From positions 103,660 through 167,659 of the forward strand of contig JASDRS010000017.1 in assembly GCA_041441915.1 (NCBI GenBank): 64,000 bases of DNA, written 5' to 3'. This stretch comes from UBA10365 sp041441915. GTDB taxonomy: Bacteria > Pseudomonadota > Alphaproteobacteria > Rhodobacterales > Rhodobacteraceae. The notes below the pieces were generated by a model, which saw nothing but the letters and a program-made list of their open reading frames with translations, was not told the origin of the DNA and did no database searches. Shown piece after piece: positions 52,692 to 61,489 of this stretch (position 1 is the first letter of the stretch; each line of letters opens with the position of its first letter). The translations under genes and the position numbers were made by a program.

Positions 52692-53608
52692 AAGATGATC
52701 ACTTTGCTGACTGAGTAAAGCTGATCTGGGGTTAAAAGTAAATCAAGTCCGATTTTGATAGCCACAAACAAAACTAAAACCGCCAACAGTCCTCGCAATT
52801 GTTCTGCTTTGAGCCGTAGCCCAACTTTTGTTCCAAATTGTGCGCCAATCACGCCTCCCAAAATAAGTAAAACCGCCAACATAATATCGACTGACTGGCT
52901 TGAGACAGCATGCATCAATGTTGTAAAGGCAGTTACAAAAATAATCTGAAAAAGTGATGTACCTACCACTACCTTGGTTGGCATCCCCAAAAGGTATATC
53001 ATGGCCGGCACCATTATAAACCCGCCGCCTACGCCCATAATAGCTGACAAAAACCCCACCAAAGCCCCGACAAGCATGGGGGGTAAAACAGAAATATAAA
53101 GGCCTGAAACACGAAATTTTAACTTTAACGGGAGCCGATGCACCCAAGTATGAACATGCGCACGCCTAATGGGGGCAATGCCACCACGATTGCGCAATAT
53201 GGTGCGCAGGGCTTCTTGCAGCATCAAAATTCCAACTAAACCTAAAAACAATACATAGGCCAACTGCACGAACAGATCAATTTGCCCTGCCGCAGTCACA
53301 AGTGTAAACACCCAAATACCCAAGCCAGAGCCCATCATGCCGCCACACAAAAGTACTGTGCCCATTCTGAAATCAACACCGCGTCTGCGCATCTGCGCCA
53401 AAACGCCTGATATAGAGGAGGCAACCACTTGGTTGGCACCTGTGGCGACGGCAACAGCGGGCGGAATCCCAATAAAAAACAGCAAAGGGGTGATTAAGAA
53501 TCCGCCGCCTACGCCGAACATCCCAGACAAAAATCCCACTGCTCCGCCAATGCCCAATAAAAGAAAGGCATTCACTGACAGTTCAGCGATGGGCAGAAAT
53601 ATTTGCAT
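52688..53608 (-). CDS. TauE/SafE (TSUP) family anion exporter
   Basis: Membrane protein of 306 residues with about eight helices in two repeats. Repeat motifs are GFLSGMFGVGGGFLITPLLF near the N-terminus and GFLSAIMGVGGGFIMVPAMI in the middle, typical of the sulfite exporter TauE/SafE family. Proposed substrates in this family are sulfite, sulfoacetate or related organosulfur anions. The substrate here is unknown. It is coupled to the TIGR02186 gene by a 4 bp overlap. Confidence 0.9.
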   Translation of the reverse strand: MQIFLPIAELSVNAFLLLGIGGAVGFLSGMFGVGGGFLITPLLFFIGIPPAVAVATGANQVVASSISGVLAQMRRRGVDFRMGTVLLCGGMMGSGLGIWVFTLVTAAGQIDLFVQLAYVLFLGLVGILMLQEALRTILRNRGGIAPIRRAHVHTWVHRLPLKLKFRVSGLYISVLPPMLVGALVGFLSAIMGVGGGFIMVPAMIYLLGMPTKVVVGTSLFQIIFVTAFTTLMHAVSSQSVDIMLAVLLILGGVIGAQFGTKVGLRLKAEQLRGLLAVLVLFVAIKIGLDLLLTPDQLYSVSKVIIL

Positions 53609-53726
53609 AAGTTATTCTGACTAAAGGCGACATACGTTGAATGCGCGTCTTAGGCGGGCTTGTCAAACCCCTGCCGCAATCTGGACTCATCTCGTTAGAA
53701 TATGTGGTATTAAAACGTTATTTTTA

Positions 53727-54692
53727 TTACAGCTCTTTTATATAGGGCGTGCCACCAGCCCGAGGTGGAATGGCGCGGCCAATAAAGCCTGCCAAAATCA
53801 CCACAGTAATCACGTAAGGCAAGGCCTGCATGAATTGCACTGGCAGCACGAATAGACCAATGTCCATGCTTTGAAATCGAATTGCCATGGCCTCTAAAAG
53901 TCCAAAAAGCATACATGACCCGAGTGCATACCAAGGCCGCCATTTCGAAAATATCAGCGCCGCAAGTGCAATAAAACCTTTACCGGCAGTCATTTCACGG
54001 CCAAATCCAGAGGATAGCGCTGTCGATAGATAGGCACCAGCAAGCCCAGTCAAAACGCCGCAAATGCAAAGTGCGGCAAATCGCAAGCCAACAACGGAAA
54101 CCCCCGCTGTATCAACTGCTGCAGGATTTTCGCCAACCGCACGCAGGCGTAACCCAAAGCGTGTCCTATATAAAAGCCAAGCTGATACGGGTACCAAGGC
54201 TAATGCTACATAGACCAAGATCGAATGGCCTGAAATTAGGTCGGAATAAATTGGCCCAAGGATAGGCGCATCTGCAAATGCATCGGCAAAGGGAAGTTTG
54301 ATTTCCTTAAATCGTCCACCTTCGGTTAATAATGGGGTGCGACCGCCCAAGTGAAACCAATTTTGTCCGATCAACACTGTCAGCCCTGAAGCAAGAAAAT
54401 TAAGTGCTACCCCGGATATAAGTTGATTGCCGCGAAACGTAATCGATGCCAAGCCATGAATAGCCGAAAGTAATAATGAGGCAAAAATACCACCCAAAAG
54501 GCCTAGCCATACGTTCGCAGTCACGGCTGCCACAGCTGCAGATGCAAAGGCCGCGGCTAACATTTTACCTTCTAAACCGATGTCAAAAATGCCGGCGCGC
54601 TCTGAAAAGAGACCGGCCAAACAGGCTAATAATAGGGGCGTTGACAGACGTACGGTGCTGTCTAAGAGGTAGATAATAGTTGGAAAGTCCAT
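53727..54692 (-). CDS. BMP-type nucleoside ABC transporter permease (2)
   Basis: Inner-membrane permease of 321 residues, about nine helices, of the branched-chain amino acid/BMP permease class. Pieces are LLLACLAGLFSERAGIFDIG, GLEGKMLAAAFASAAVAAVT and FRGNQLISGVALNFLASGL, then GENPAAVDTAGVSVVGLRF, all typical of YufQ/NupQ-like proteins. It starts on the last base of the upstream permease gene stop. It is the last gene of the four-gene importer. Confidence 0.9.
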   Translation of the reverse strand: MDFPTIIYLLDSTVRLSTPLLLACLAGLFSERAGIFDIGLEGKMLAAAFASAAVAAVTANVWLGLLGGIFASLLLSAIHGLASITFRGNQLISGVALNFLASGLTVLIGQNWFHLGGRTPLLTEGGRFKEIKLPFADAFADAPILGPIYSDLISGHSILVYVALALVPVSAWLLYRTRFGLRLRAVGENPAAVDTAGVSVVGLRFAALCICGVLTGLAGAYLSTALSSGFGREMTAGKGFIALAALIFSKWRPWYALGSCMLFGLLEAMAIRFQSMDIGLFVLPVQFMQALPYVITVVILAGFIGRAIPPRAGGTPYIKEL

Positions 54693-55789
54693 CAGGCCCT
54701 CCTTTTTCTAAAGAGTGCGAAGACTACTTCTATCGGGCGCCTCACCATTTGATCAAGGGCGCCTGTGAACAAGATCACCAAGGCTTGAATTACCGTGATT
54801 AGCTCGCGAGGAATTTTGGTCCAAAGCGCGAGCTCCGCCCCTCCTTGATAAAGAAATCCAAATAAAATAGCAGCCAAAAATATCCCAAAAGGATGGCCCC
54901 TTCCCATCAAAGATACCGCAATACCAATAAAACCAGCTCCTTCAACTGAATTAAGCAGCAATCTATTAGCCTCACCCTGTACGGTATTGATTGCCATCAG
55001 GCCACATAAACCACCTGAGATAATCATAGCATACATTGTAATTCGAACTGGGCTGATGCCTGCATAAAGTGCGGCTTTTTGAGACTTTCCGAAGGCACGC
55101 AAGGCAAAGCCAAGTCTTGTGTGCCAGATAAAAATCCACACAAAAAAACAACACATGATAGCCAGAACCAGGCTAATATTCGCAGGAGTTTTGTCGGAAA
55201 ACGGAATGCCTATCAGGCCCAAAATCTTATCTAGGCCTGGCAGATTAGTTGATTCAGAAAAACGCACGCTGGAAGGGTCCATCGATCCTTTTGGGCGCAG
55301 CATATTGACCAGCAGGTAATTCAATAAGCTGGCTGCAATGAAGTTAAACATAATTGTGGTAATCACAATATGACTGCCGCGCTTGGCCTGCAGCCAAGCT
55401 GGAATTGCTGCCCAAAGTGCTGCAAATAAAGCCGATGACACAATGGCAGCAGCTAAAGCCATCGACCAATGCGGCCAGGGAATGAACAGGCACACAAGGG
55501 CCACGCCAAGTCCGCCTAAAGCTGCTTGGCCTTCACCGCCTATGTTGAAAAGGCCTGCGTGAAAGGCCACGGCCACGCCGAGGCCTGTGAACATGAAATT
55601 AGTTGCATAATAAAGCGTATACCCCCAACCATAGGTCGAGCCTAAGGCCCCATCGAGCATCACCCACATTGCCACTACAGGGTCTTCGCCTACTGCAATA
55701 ATCACAAACCCAGAAATAATAAATGCGATCAATACGCTGACCAGAGGCACCAAAAATGCATCGGCCCATTTGGGCAGTTTTTCCATCAC
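54692..55789 (-). CDS. BMP-type nucleoside ABC transporter permease (1)
   Basis: Inner-membrane permease of 365 residues with about ten helices, partner of the next permease. Family segments are VAFHAGLFNIGGEGQAALGG, HIVITTIMFNFIAASLLNYL and GFALRAFGKSQKAALYAGIS, as in YufP/NupP-type proteins. It overlaps the ATPase gene by 4 bp and the second permease by 1 bp. Substrate is probably a purine or other nucleoside, from family precedent. Confidence 0.9.
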   Translation of the reverse strand: MMEKLPKWADAFLVPLVSVLIAFIISGFVIIAVGEDPVVAMWVMLDGALGSTYGWGYTLYYATNFMFTGLGVAVAFHAGLFNIGGEGQAALGGLGVALVCLFIPWPHWSMALAAAIVSSALFAALWAAIPAWLQAKRGSHIVITTIMFNFIAASLLNYLLVNMLRPKGSMDPSSVRFSESTNLPGLDKILGLIGIPFSDKTPANISLVLAIMCCFFVWIFIWHTRLGFALRAFGKSQKAALYAGISPVRITMYAMIISGGLCGLMAINTVQGEANRLLLNSVEGAGFIGIAVSLMGRGHPFGIFLAAILFGFLYQGGAELALWTKIPRELITVIQALVILFTGALDQMVRRPIEVVFALFRKRRA

Positions 55790-57372
55790 TCGGCCTCATT
55801 TTCGGCTTGGGTCATCCCGGCCATCATCAGACCAATTTCGTTGACATTAGTTATGGCCGCATCTTTGATACCCATCAATTGTCCGTCAAACATAACTGCG
55901 ATTCTGTCGGACAAGGACATGATCTCGTCTAGCTCAACTGAGACAAGTAATATAGCCTTGCCCGCATCGCGAAGAGCTATAATTTGTTTGTGAATAAACT
56001 CAATCGCGCCAATGTCGACGCCGCGCGTCGGTTGTCCTATCAGTAAAACATCAGGCTCACGTTCAATTTCGCGGGCGACCACAATCTTTTGTTGATTGCC
56101 ACCCGAAAAATTCTTGGCAGCTAAGTTGGCATTTTGCGGACGCACGTCAAAACGGGCCATTTTCGCAGCCGTTTCGGCCCGGAGCGCGTCATTATTCATG
56201 AATAGGCTGTTGCGCTGGTAGCGTCGGTCATTGTGATAGCCAAGGCCCATATTTTCCCATGCCATGAAGTCCATGATTAGTCCCATGTCTTGGCGGTCTT
56301 CGGGGATATGAGCCATGCCCATAGTGCGGCGCGTTTGTGCATCAGAGCTCGCGCCCGTTAGATCAAGCTCGTCACCTCTTATGAAGGCGCGGCCTTGTGC
56401 GTTTCGAATGCCCGCGAGGGCTTCAAGCAATTGCGTTTGGCCATTGCCTGCCACCCCGGCAATACCCAATATCTCACCTGCGCGGATGCTTAGATCAATT
56501 CCACGTAGACGCTGGATCCCCTGTTCGTCTTGAAGCTTAAGCCCCTGAACTCGCAAAATTTCAGCCCCAAAATTGGGTGCGACCTTGTCAATACGCAGCA
56601 GCACTTTGCGCCCGACCATTCGTTCGGCCAAGTCTTGTGGTGAGGTTTTGGCTGTTTCGAGCGAGGCCACCATCTTCCCCTGACGCATAACCGACACATT
56701 ATCAGTTATATCCATGATCTCACGCAGTTTATGAGTAATTAGAATCACCGTTTTACCCTGAGCCTTAAGTCCGCGCAAAATGCGAAAAAGGTGACCGGCT
56801 TCTGCTGGTGTTAGAACGCCAGTCGGCTCGTCAAGGATTAAAATCTCGGCTTGACGATAAAGTGCCTTGAGAATTTCAACTCTTTGTTGATGCCCCACAG
56901 AAAGATTTTCGATCACAGCGTCTGGGTCGATATCTAAGTCATATTCGTTTGAAAGATTGGCCAGAACCTTGCGTGCACGGTTGAAAGATTGGCGTAGAAA
57001 AGGCCCGTCTTCGGCACCTAAAATGATGTTTTCTAAAACTGTAAAATTCTGTACCAATTTGAAATGCTGAAACACCATACCAATGCCGGCACTAATAGCG
57101 CTTTGGCTATCGCTCACAGAGGTTGCTTGACCTTTGATGAAAATCTGGCCGGCATCAGCTTTGTAAAAGCCATAAAGAATAGACATGAGAGTAGATTTTC
57201 CAGCTCCATTTTCGCCAATAATGCCATGAATAGTACCAACTTCGACTTTGATCGATATGTCTTTATTGGCATGCACAGGCCCAAATGCTTTAGAAATACC
57301 ACGCAACTCAATTGCAAAAGGTAAAGAGGGGGCAGCAGTTTCCTGCGACCCCAATGTTTTGTTAGATGACAT
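55786..57372 (-). CDS. BMP-type nucleoside ABC transporter ATPase
   Basis: Tandem ABC ATPase of 528 residues, in the nucleoside/ribose class. First domain: Walker A IIGENGAGKSTLMSILYGFY, signature LSVGHQQRVEILKALY, Walker B ILILDEPTGVLTPAEA. Second domain: degenerate Walker A GVAGNGQTQLLEALAG, signature FSGGNQQKIVVAREIE, Walker B VLLIGQPTRGVDIGA. The second site is probably inactive for hydrolysis, as in related importers. It abuts the binding-protein gene and overlaps the first permease by 4 bp. Confidence 0.92.
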   Translation of the reverse strand: MSSNKTLGSQETAAPSLPFAIELRGISKAFGPVHANKDISIKVEVGTIHGIIGENGAGKSTLMSILYGFYKADAGQIFIKGQATSVSDSQSAISAGIGMVFQHFKLVQNFTVLENIILGAEDGPFLRQSFNRARKVLANLSNEYDLDIDPDAVIENLSVGHQQRVEILKALYRQAEILILDEPTGVLTPAEAGHLFRILRGLKAQGKTVILITHKLREIMDITDNVSVMRQGKMVASLETAKTSPQDLAERMVGRKVLLRIDKVAPNFGAEILRVQGLKLQDEQGIQRLRGIDLSIRAGEILGIAGVAGNGQTQLLEALAGIRNAQGRAFIRGDELDLTGASSDAQTRRTMGMAHIPEDRQDMGLIMDFMAWENMGLGYHNDRRYQRNSLFMNNDALRAETAAKMARFDVRPQNANLAAKNFSGGNQQKIVVAREIEREPDVLLIGQPTRGVDIGAIEFIHKQIIALRDAGKAILLVSVELDEIMSLSDRIAVMFDGQLMGIKDAAITNVNEIGLMMAGMTQAENEAE

Positions 57373-58367
57373 TAAAATGTTGCGGATGGACAGCTGTCGT
57401 CCGAGGTGTAATCGTGTACAATCAAAGTGCCTGCTTTGATGGCGTCTGAGGCGGCTTCAACCTTAGTGAGCATATCTGCGCTAACCAGCGAGGCGTTGTG
57501 TTCATCCATAGCGTATCCCACACCGTCGGCATTTAAATCCATGCCTACAAAACCTGTTGCCAAGTCAGCGCCTGCCGTAAATGCATTAAAGACGGCTACA
57601 TCCACGCGTTTAACCATTGAGGTCAAGATAGAGCCCGGGTGCAAGTGATTTTGATTTTTATCTACACCTATACCTAAAATGCCTTCATCTGCTGCTGCCT
57701 GTAATACGCCAATTCCCGTCCCACCTGCTGCTTGGTAAACTATATCAGCACCTTGTGATTTTTGCGATTTTGTAAGTTCTGCCCCTTTGGTTGGGTCATT
57801 CCAAGCTGCACCCGTATTACCCGTCATGTTCAAAATCACTGTAGCTCCGGGATTTGCGGCCTTTACACCCTCAGCGTATCCGCAGCCAAATTTTCGTATA
57901 AGTGGTATATCCATACCACCCACAAACCCAACTGTATTTGTTTTGGTTTTCATGCCTGCCATCAAACCTACTAAATAGCTGCCTTGATGCTCGGCAAAGC
58001 CTACAACTTGAACATTAGGTGCTTCTAACCACCCATCAATAATTGAGAATTTTGTATCAGGGTAATCCCCTGCAACTTGGCTTAAAACATCTGAAAACGC
58101 AAAGCCCGCCATAACAATAGGGTTTGCCCCTGATTCTGCCAAACGACGCAATGCTTGCTCGCGCTGGGCTTCAGATTGCATTTCAAGCTCTTTGAACGTC
58201 CCACCTGTTTCAGCCGCCCACTTTGAGGCGCCCTCAAAGGCAGCTTCATTAAATGATTTATCGAATTTACCGCCCAAATCGTAAATAAGTGCGGGTTCAG
58301 CAGAGGCAAAACCGTAGGTGAGTGCAAGCGCTGCAGCTGCACCAAACAAATGCTTAAGTTGTGTCAT
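57372..58367 (-). CDS. BMP family substrate-binding protein
   Basis: Periplasmic binding protein of 331 residues in the BMP/PnrA family, which bind purine nucleosides. The signal peptide spans about 1-23 (FGAAAALALTYGFASA end), with no lipobox cysteine. Mature motifs are LIYDLGGKFDKSFNEAAFEG, FSIIDGWLEAPNVQVVGFAE, HQGSYLVGLMAGMKTKTNTV, VGFVGGMDIPLIRKFGCGYA and DIVYQAAGGTGIGVLQAA, all as in the family. First gene of the importer unit; its ATG overlaps nothing upstream. Substrate by family only. Confidence 0.92.
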   Translation of the reverse strand: MTQLKHLFGAAAALALTYGFASAEPALIYDLGGKFDKSFNEAAFEGASKWAAETGGTFKELEMQSEAQREQALRRLAESGANPIVMAGFAFSDVLSQVAGDYPDTKFSIIDGWLEAPNVQVVGFAEHQGSYLVGLMAGMKTKTNTVGFVGGMDIPLIRKFGCGYAEGVKAANPGATVILNMTGNTGAAWNDPTKGAELTKSQKSQGADIVYQAAGGTGIGVLQAAADEGILGIGVDKNQNHLHPGSILTSMVKRVDVAVFNAFTAGADLATGFVGMDLNADGVGYAMDEHNASLVSADMLTKVEAASDAIKAGTLIVHDYTSDDSCPSATF

Positions 58368-58463
58368 GTAAGTCTCCCAATGTTATTGTAATAGTTGTCT
58401 CATGCCAACTGAATTTAATCGGTTAAGGCCTTTGGTCGTGATCGATTAAGTGCGAACTTAAGT

Positions 58464-58482
58464 GATTTCGTCAATCGAAATC
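58464..58482. repeat. Short inverted repeat between rimI and bmp
   Basis: GATTTCG, five bases, CGAAATC, between the end of rimI and the start of the bmp gene (both minus strand). It could end rimI transcription or bind a regulator of the importer. No T-run follows on the minus strand. Confidence 0.35.
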
Positions 58483-58522
58483 AACTAATTGGTCAATTTT
58501 TTTTTACCACTATCAATATGGA

Positions 58523-58957
58523 TTAGGTTTTGGTAGCGGCCAAATTCAATGCCAGTACCAATGCATCGAATTGGATGCCATTAGGAGCTTGATAATAGCG
58601 CGGTCTGCTACCTGTTTGTTGATAACCAAGCTTGTGATAAAGTGTGATTGCGGCATTATTTTCTGCTGAGACCTCCAAAAATAGTTGTTTAATGCCGTGC
58701 GATTCTGCTGCTTTGTGAAAAAACTGCATCAGGGCCAGACCGATGCCGCGGCCCCGTGCGCTTGGGTCTACGGCCAGAGTTAGAACTTCACCCTCATCCT
58801 CCACAAAACGGCCTATCAAAAACCCCTGTTCCAATTCAAAAAAAGCACAAGTTTCATCTGCCAGAAAACTCGAAAACTCTACTTCGCTCCAAGGGCGAGG
58901 GGTTTGGAAACATTTTCCATGCATGAGCGCCAATTCGATTGGGGTCACGGGACGCAA
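58523..58957 (-). CDS. rimI: Ribosomal-protein-alanine N-acetyltransferase RimI-like
   Basis: GNAT acetyltransferase of 144 residues. The acetyl-CoA-binding motif A is VLTLAVDPSARGRGIGLALM, followed by LFLEVSAENNAAITLYHKLG and YQQTGSRPRYY, which is the RimI type that acetylates the N-terminus of ribosomal S18. Its position directly after tsaB, with a 13 bp overlap, is the classic tsaB-rimI order. Target remains an inference. Confidence 0.88.
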   Translation of the reverse strand: MRPVTPIELALMHGKCFQTPRPWSEVEFSSFLADETCAFFELEQGFLIGRFVEDEGEVLTLAVDPSARGRGIGLALMQFFHKAAESHGIKQLFLEVSAENNAAITLYHKLGYQQTGSRPRYYQAPNGIQFDALVLALNLAATKT

Positions 58958-59580
58958 TCGATGATTTTGGGTGGCAGGTCAGACGATGGGGCCGCATCGG
59001 CTGCGCGTATATAAAAAGGTGTTGGGCGGGATTGGGGGATGGTAAATCTTTCTCCGGCTAACCGTGCAATGGCTTCGGAAATGGGAAAAATTGGGGGCAG
59101 GGCCGCCGTAACTGTGCCCCAGATTGGGTGGGTGCTGGGCAGTATATCAAGTGGCATCACGCCAGGGATATGAGGTTCTGTGTCAAAGCCCTGCACATAA
59201 GCAGTTTCGCGGCGCGCATCCAAAGCTACCAAACAGGGGCGCGTCGCTCCATAGGCCGCGGCTTCCAAGGCCGAGATCCCGATTGCTGGCACTCCTAGCC
59301 CAAGGCTAAGTCCCCGTGCCGCTGCCACCGAAATACGCACGCCAGTAAAATTACCTGGTCCTATACCCACGCCAAGAGCTGTAAGGTCGCGAAAGTCTAA
59401 GCCATGTTGCGCCAAGAGATCTTGCAACATTGGTATCAGAAATTCTGCCTGGCCTTTTTGCATCGGTTCAAAGCTGTTTGCAATCAGCCTATCTGCGCAT
59501 AACAAAGCGGCCGCGCAGTGCGCGGCCGAGGTGTCAAAGCCCAAAATCAAAGGCGTATGTTCGGTAACTTTAGGTGGCAA
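58945..59580 (-). CDS. tsaB: tRNA threonylcarbamoyladenosine biosynthesis protein TsaB
   Basis: Pseudo-ATPase partner of TsaD in making t6A at position 37 of ANN-decoding tRNAs. The protein is 211 residues if started at TTG 59580, where GAGGTG is seven bases upstream. Key segments are LILGFDTSAAHCAAALL, FLIPMLQDLLAQHG, LGVGIGPGNFTGVRISVAAA and RGLSLGLGVPAIGISALEAA. The frame is open to 59631, but that extension lies wholly within the reading frame of the nfu gene. The start is therefore embedded in the nfu 3' end, 11 bp overlap. It overlaps rimI by 13 bp. Confidence 0.85.
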   Translation of the reverse strand: MPPKVTEHTPLILGFDTSAAHCAAALLCADRLIANSFEPMQKGQAEFLIPMLQDLLAQHGLDFRDLTALGVGIGPGNFTGVRISVAAARGLSLGLGVPAIGISALEAAAYGATRPCLVALDARRETAYVQGFDTEPHIPGVMPLDILPSTHPIWGTVTAALPPIFPISEAIARLAGERFTIPQSRPTPFYIRAADAAPSSDLPPKIIDCVP

Positions 59581-60127
59581 CAGGCCGCACCTCAAGCACT
59601 TCCGGAATGTAGTGGCGCAGCAGGTTTTCAATCCCCATCTTCAACGTCAAAGTTGACGATGGGCAACCTGCGCACGCGCCCTGCATATGCAGATAAACAA
59701 TGCCGCGATCAAAGCCGTGAAAGGTTATGTCTCCCCCGTCTTGAGCGACAGCTGGGCGCACGCGCGTGTCTAAAAGCTCTTTGATTTGGTCAACGATGTC
59801 GCCATCTTCGCCAGTATGTTCGGCATGAGCGGCGGCAACCTCGCCATCAAGAGCGGGCGCACCAGACTGAAAGTGCTCCATAATGGCGCCAAGAATGGCA
59901 GGCTTGATATGGTCCCATTCGGTGCTTTCGGCTTTGGTTACGGTAACAAAATCTGATCCCAAAAATACCCCTGCAACATTACCCGTTGCAAAGATGCGCT
60001 TGGCCAGTGGGGATTTGTCTGCCGTGTCAGACGTGGGAAAATCTGCAGTGCCCAGATCCAACACAGATTGGCCTGGCATGAATTTAAGCGTTGCGGGATT
60101 TGGGGTAGATTCTGTTTGAATGAACAT
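59570..60127 (-). CDS. NifU-family Fe-S scaffold protein (Nfu type)
   Basis: Iron-sulfur cluster carrier of 185 residues. The N-terminal Nfu_N domain (about 1-87) reads FIQTESTPNPATLKFMPGQS, with SPLAKRIFATGNVAGVFLGSD and VTVTKAESTEWDHIKPAIL. The C-terminal NifU domain (about 110-180) carries the CxxC in HMQGACAGCPSSTLTLKMGI, which binds the cluster. Same layout as mitochondrial NFU1. It leads nfu-tsaB-rimI. Confidence 0.93.
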   Translation of the reverse strand: MFIQTESTPNPATLKFMPGQSVLDLGTADFPTSDTADKSPLAKRIFATGNVAGVFLGSDFVTVTKAESTEWDHIKPAILGAIMEHFQSGAPALDGEVAAAHAEHTGEDGDIVDQIKELLDTRVRPAVAQDGGDITFHGFDRGIVYLHMQGACAGCPSSTLTLKMGIENLLRHYIPEVLEVRPVAT

Positions 60128-60206
60128 AGCAATCTCCAGTGTTGTCTCAGATATGTGCCTCTTGACCTAATAAGTCAAGTTTTAGAACTACTTCAAACAG
60201 CTGAGT

Positions 60207-61409
60207 TTAACTATTTTCGCCAAAATAGGTGGCGATTTTTGTAGCCAAAAGTTGCCCTACAGCATCTTTGGTTTGCCGTGGCCAAGCTTCGATGTCGACG
60301 GCGGTGACCAATGTCACAGCATTTTCATTCCCGCCCATAATGCCCGTTTGGGGGCGCACATCATTGGCTAAGATCCAATCACAGCCCTTTTTAGTGCGTT
60401 TAGCTTGTGCATTGGCCACAACATCGTTTGTTTCTGCAGCAAATCCCACCACCAAGGTGGGGCGATTGCTTTTAAGCTGTGAGAGCTCGGCCAAAATGTC
60501 CAAGTTTTGGGAAAATTCAAGGATAGGTGCTTCGCCCAATGCATTTTTCTTAAGTTTTGAGCTTGCTTTATTGGCCACCCGCCAGTCTGCTACGGCAGCA
60601 GCCAGCACTGCAATATCGGCGGGCAAAGCGGCAAACACTTCCTTGTGCATTTCCGCAGCGGTTTCCACTTTAATAACCTGAGCCCCAAGTGGAGGGGCTA
60701 TCTGTGCTGGGCCCGTGATGAAACTGACTCGCGCGCCCAATTTGATAAGGGCGCGTGCAATAGCTGTGCCTTGGGCGCCGGACGAGCGGTTGGCAATATA
60801 GCGTACTGGATCAATTGGTTCATGCGTTGGCCCTGAAGTTACAATCACATGACGCCCCGCCAAAGTCCCATCGGCAAAGTGGGAGTTGATCGCGGCAAGA
60901 ATTTCAAGCGGTTCGGCCATGCGGCCCGGCCCATATTCGCCGCAGGCCATGTCACCCTCATTTGGCCCGACCACCAAGTGGCCATCTTGAAGCAACTGGC
61001 TCAAATTTCTTTGGGTGGCGGGGTTAAACCACATGCGCACATTCATTGAAGGTGACAAGAGAACCTTTTTATCTGTTGCCAGAAAAAGAGTTGATGCCAA
61101 ATCATTGGCCAGCCCACTTGCCATTTTTGCCATTAGATCGGCAGTCGCAGGGGCTACTACGATCAAATCAGCGCTGCGTGAGAGTTCTATATGGCCCATT
61201 TCGGCCTCATCCGTCAGATCAAACAAATCGCTATAGACTTTGTTTCCCGCCAGAGCACCGACGCTCAGTAGGGTCACAAACTTTTGGCCTGCTTTGGTTA
61301 AAACGGGGGTTACTTGCGCTCCTGCAGACACAAGCTTGCGAATCAAGTCAAGAGATTTATAGGCTGCAATTCCTCCGCCGATGATCAAAAGAATGCGTTT
61401 GCCCTGCAT
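60207..61409 (-). CDS. coaBC: Bifunctional phosphopantothenoylcysteine decarboxylase/ligase
   Basis: Joins cysteine to phosphopantothenate and then decarboxylates, two steps of coenzyme A synthesis. The protein has 400 residues from ATG 61409. The CoaC flavoprotein domain has IIGGGIAAYKSLDLIRKL, ELSRSADLIVVAPATADLMA and SPSMNVRMWFNPATQRN. The CoaB domain has IVTSGPTHEPIDPVRYIANR, SSGAQGTAIARALIKLGARV and DWILANDV. AAAAGGGG is just upstream of 61409; the longer frame to 61463 is rejected. It lies 80 bp after the rpoH stop in the same direction. Confidence 0.95.
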   Translation of the reverse strand: MQGKRILLIIGGGIAAYKSLDLIRKLVSAGAQVTPVLTKAGQKFVTLLSVGALAGNKVYSDLFDLTDEAEMGHIELSRSADLIVVAPATADLMAKMASGLANDLASTLFLATDKKVLLSPSMNVRMWFNPATQRNLSQLLQDGHLVVGPNEGDMACGEYGPGRMAEPLEILAAINSHFADGTLAGRHVIVTSGPTHEPIDPVRYIANRSSGAQGTAIARALIKLGARVSFITGPAQIAPPLGAQVIKVETAAEMHKEVFAALPADIAVLAAAVADWRVANKASSKLKKNALGEAPILEFSQNLDILAELSQLKSNRPTLVVGFAAETNDVVANAQAKRTKKGCDWILANDVRPQTGIMGGNENAVTLVTAVDIEAWPRQTKDAVGQLLATKIATYFGENS

Positions 61410-61489
61410 GAATGAACCCCTTTTATCTGAGCCAGCTTTAGGCTTTGTGCCGCCTTTGCACAAGCCTTGGCTGCAGGGTTCTTTTGGGC

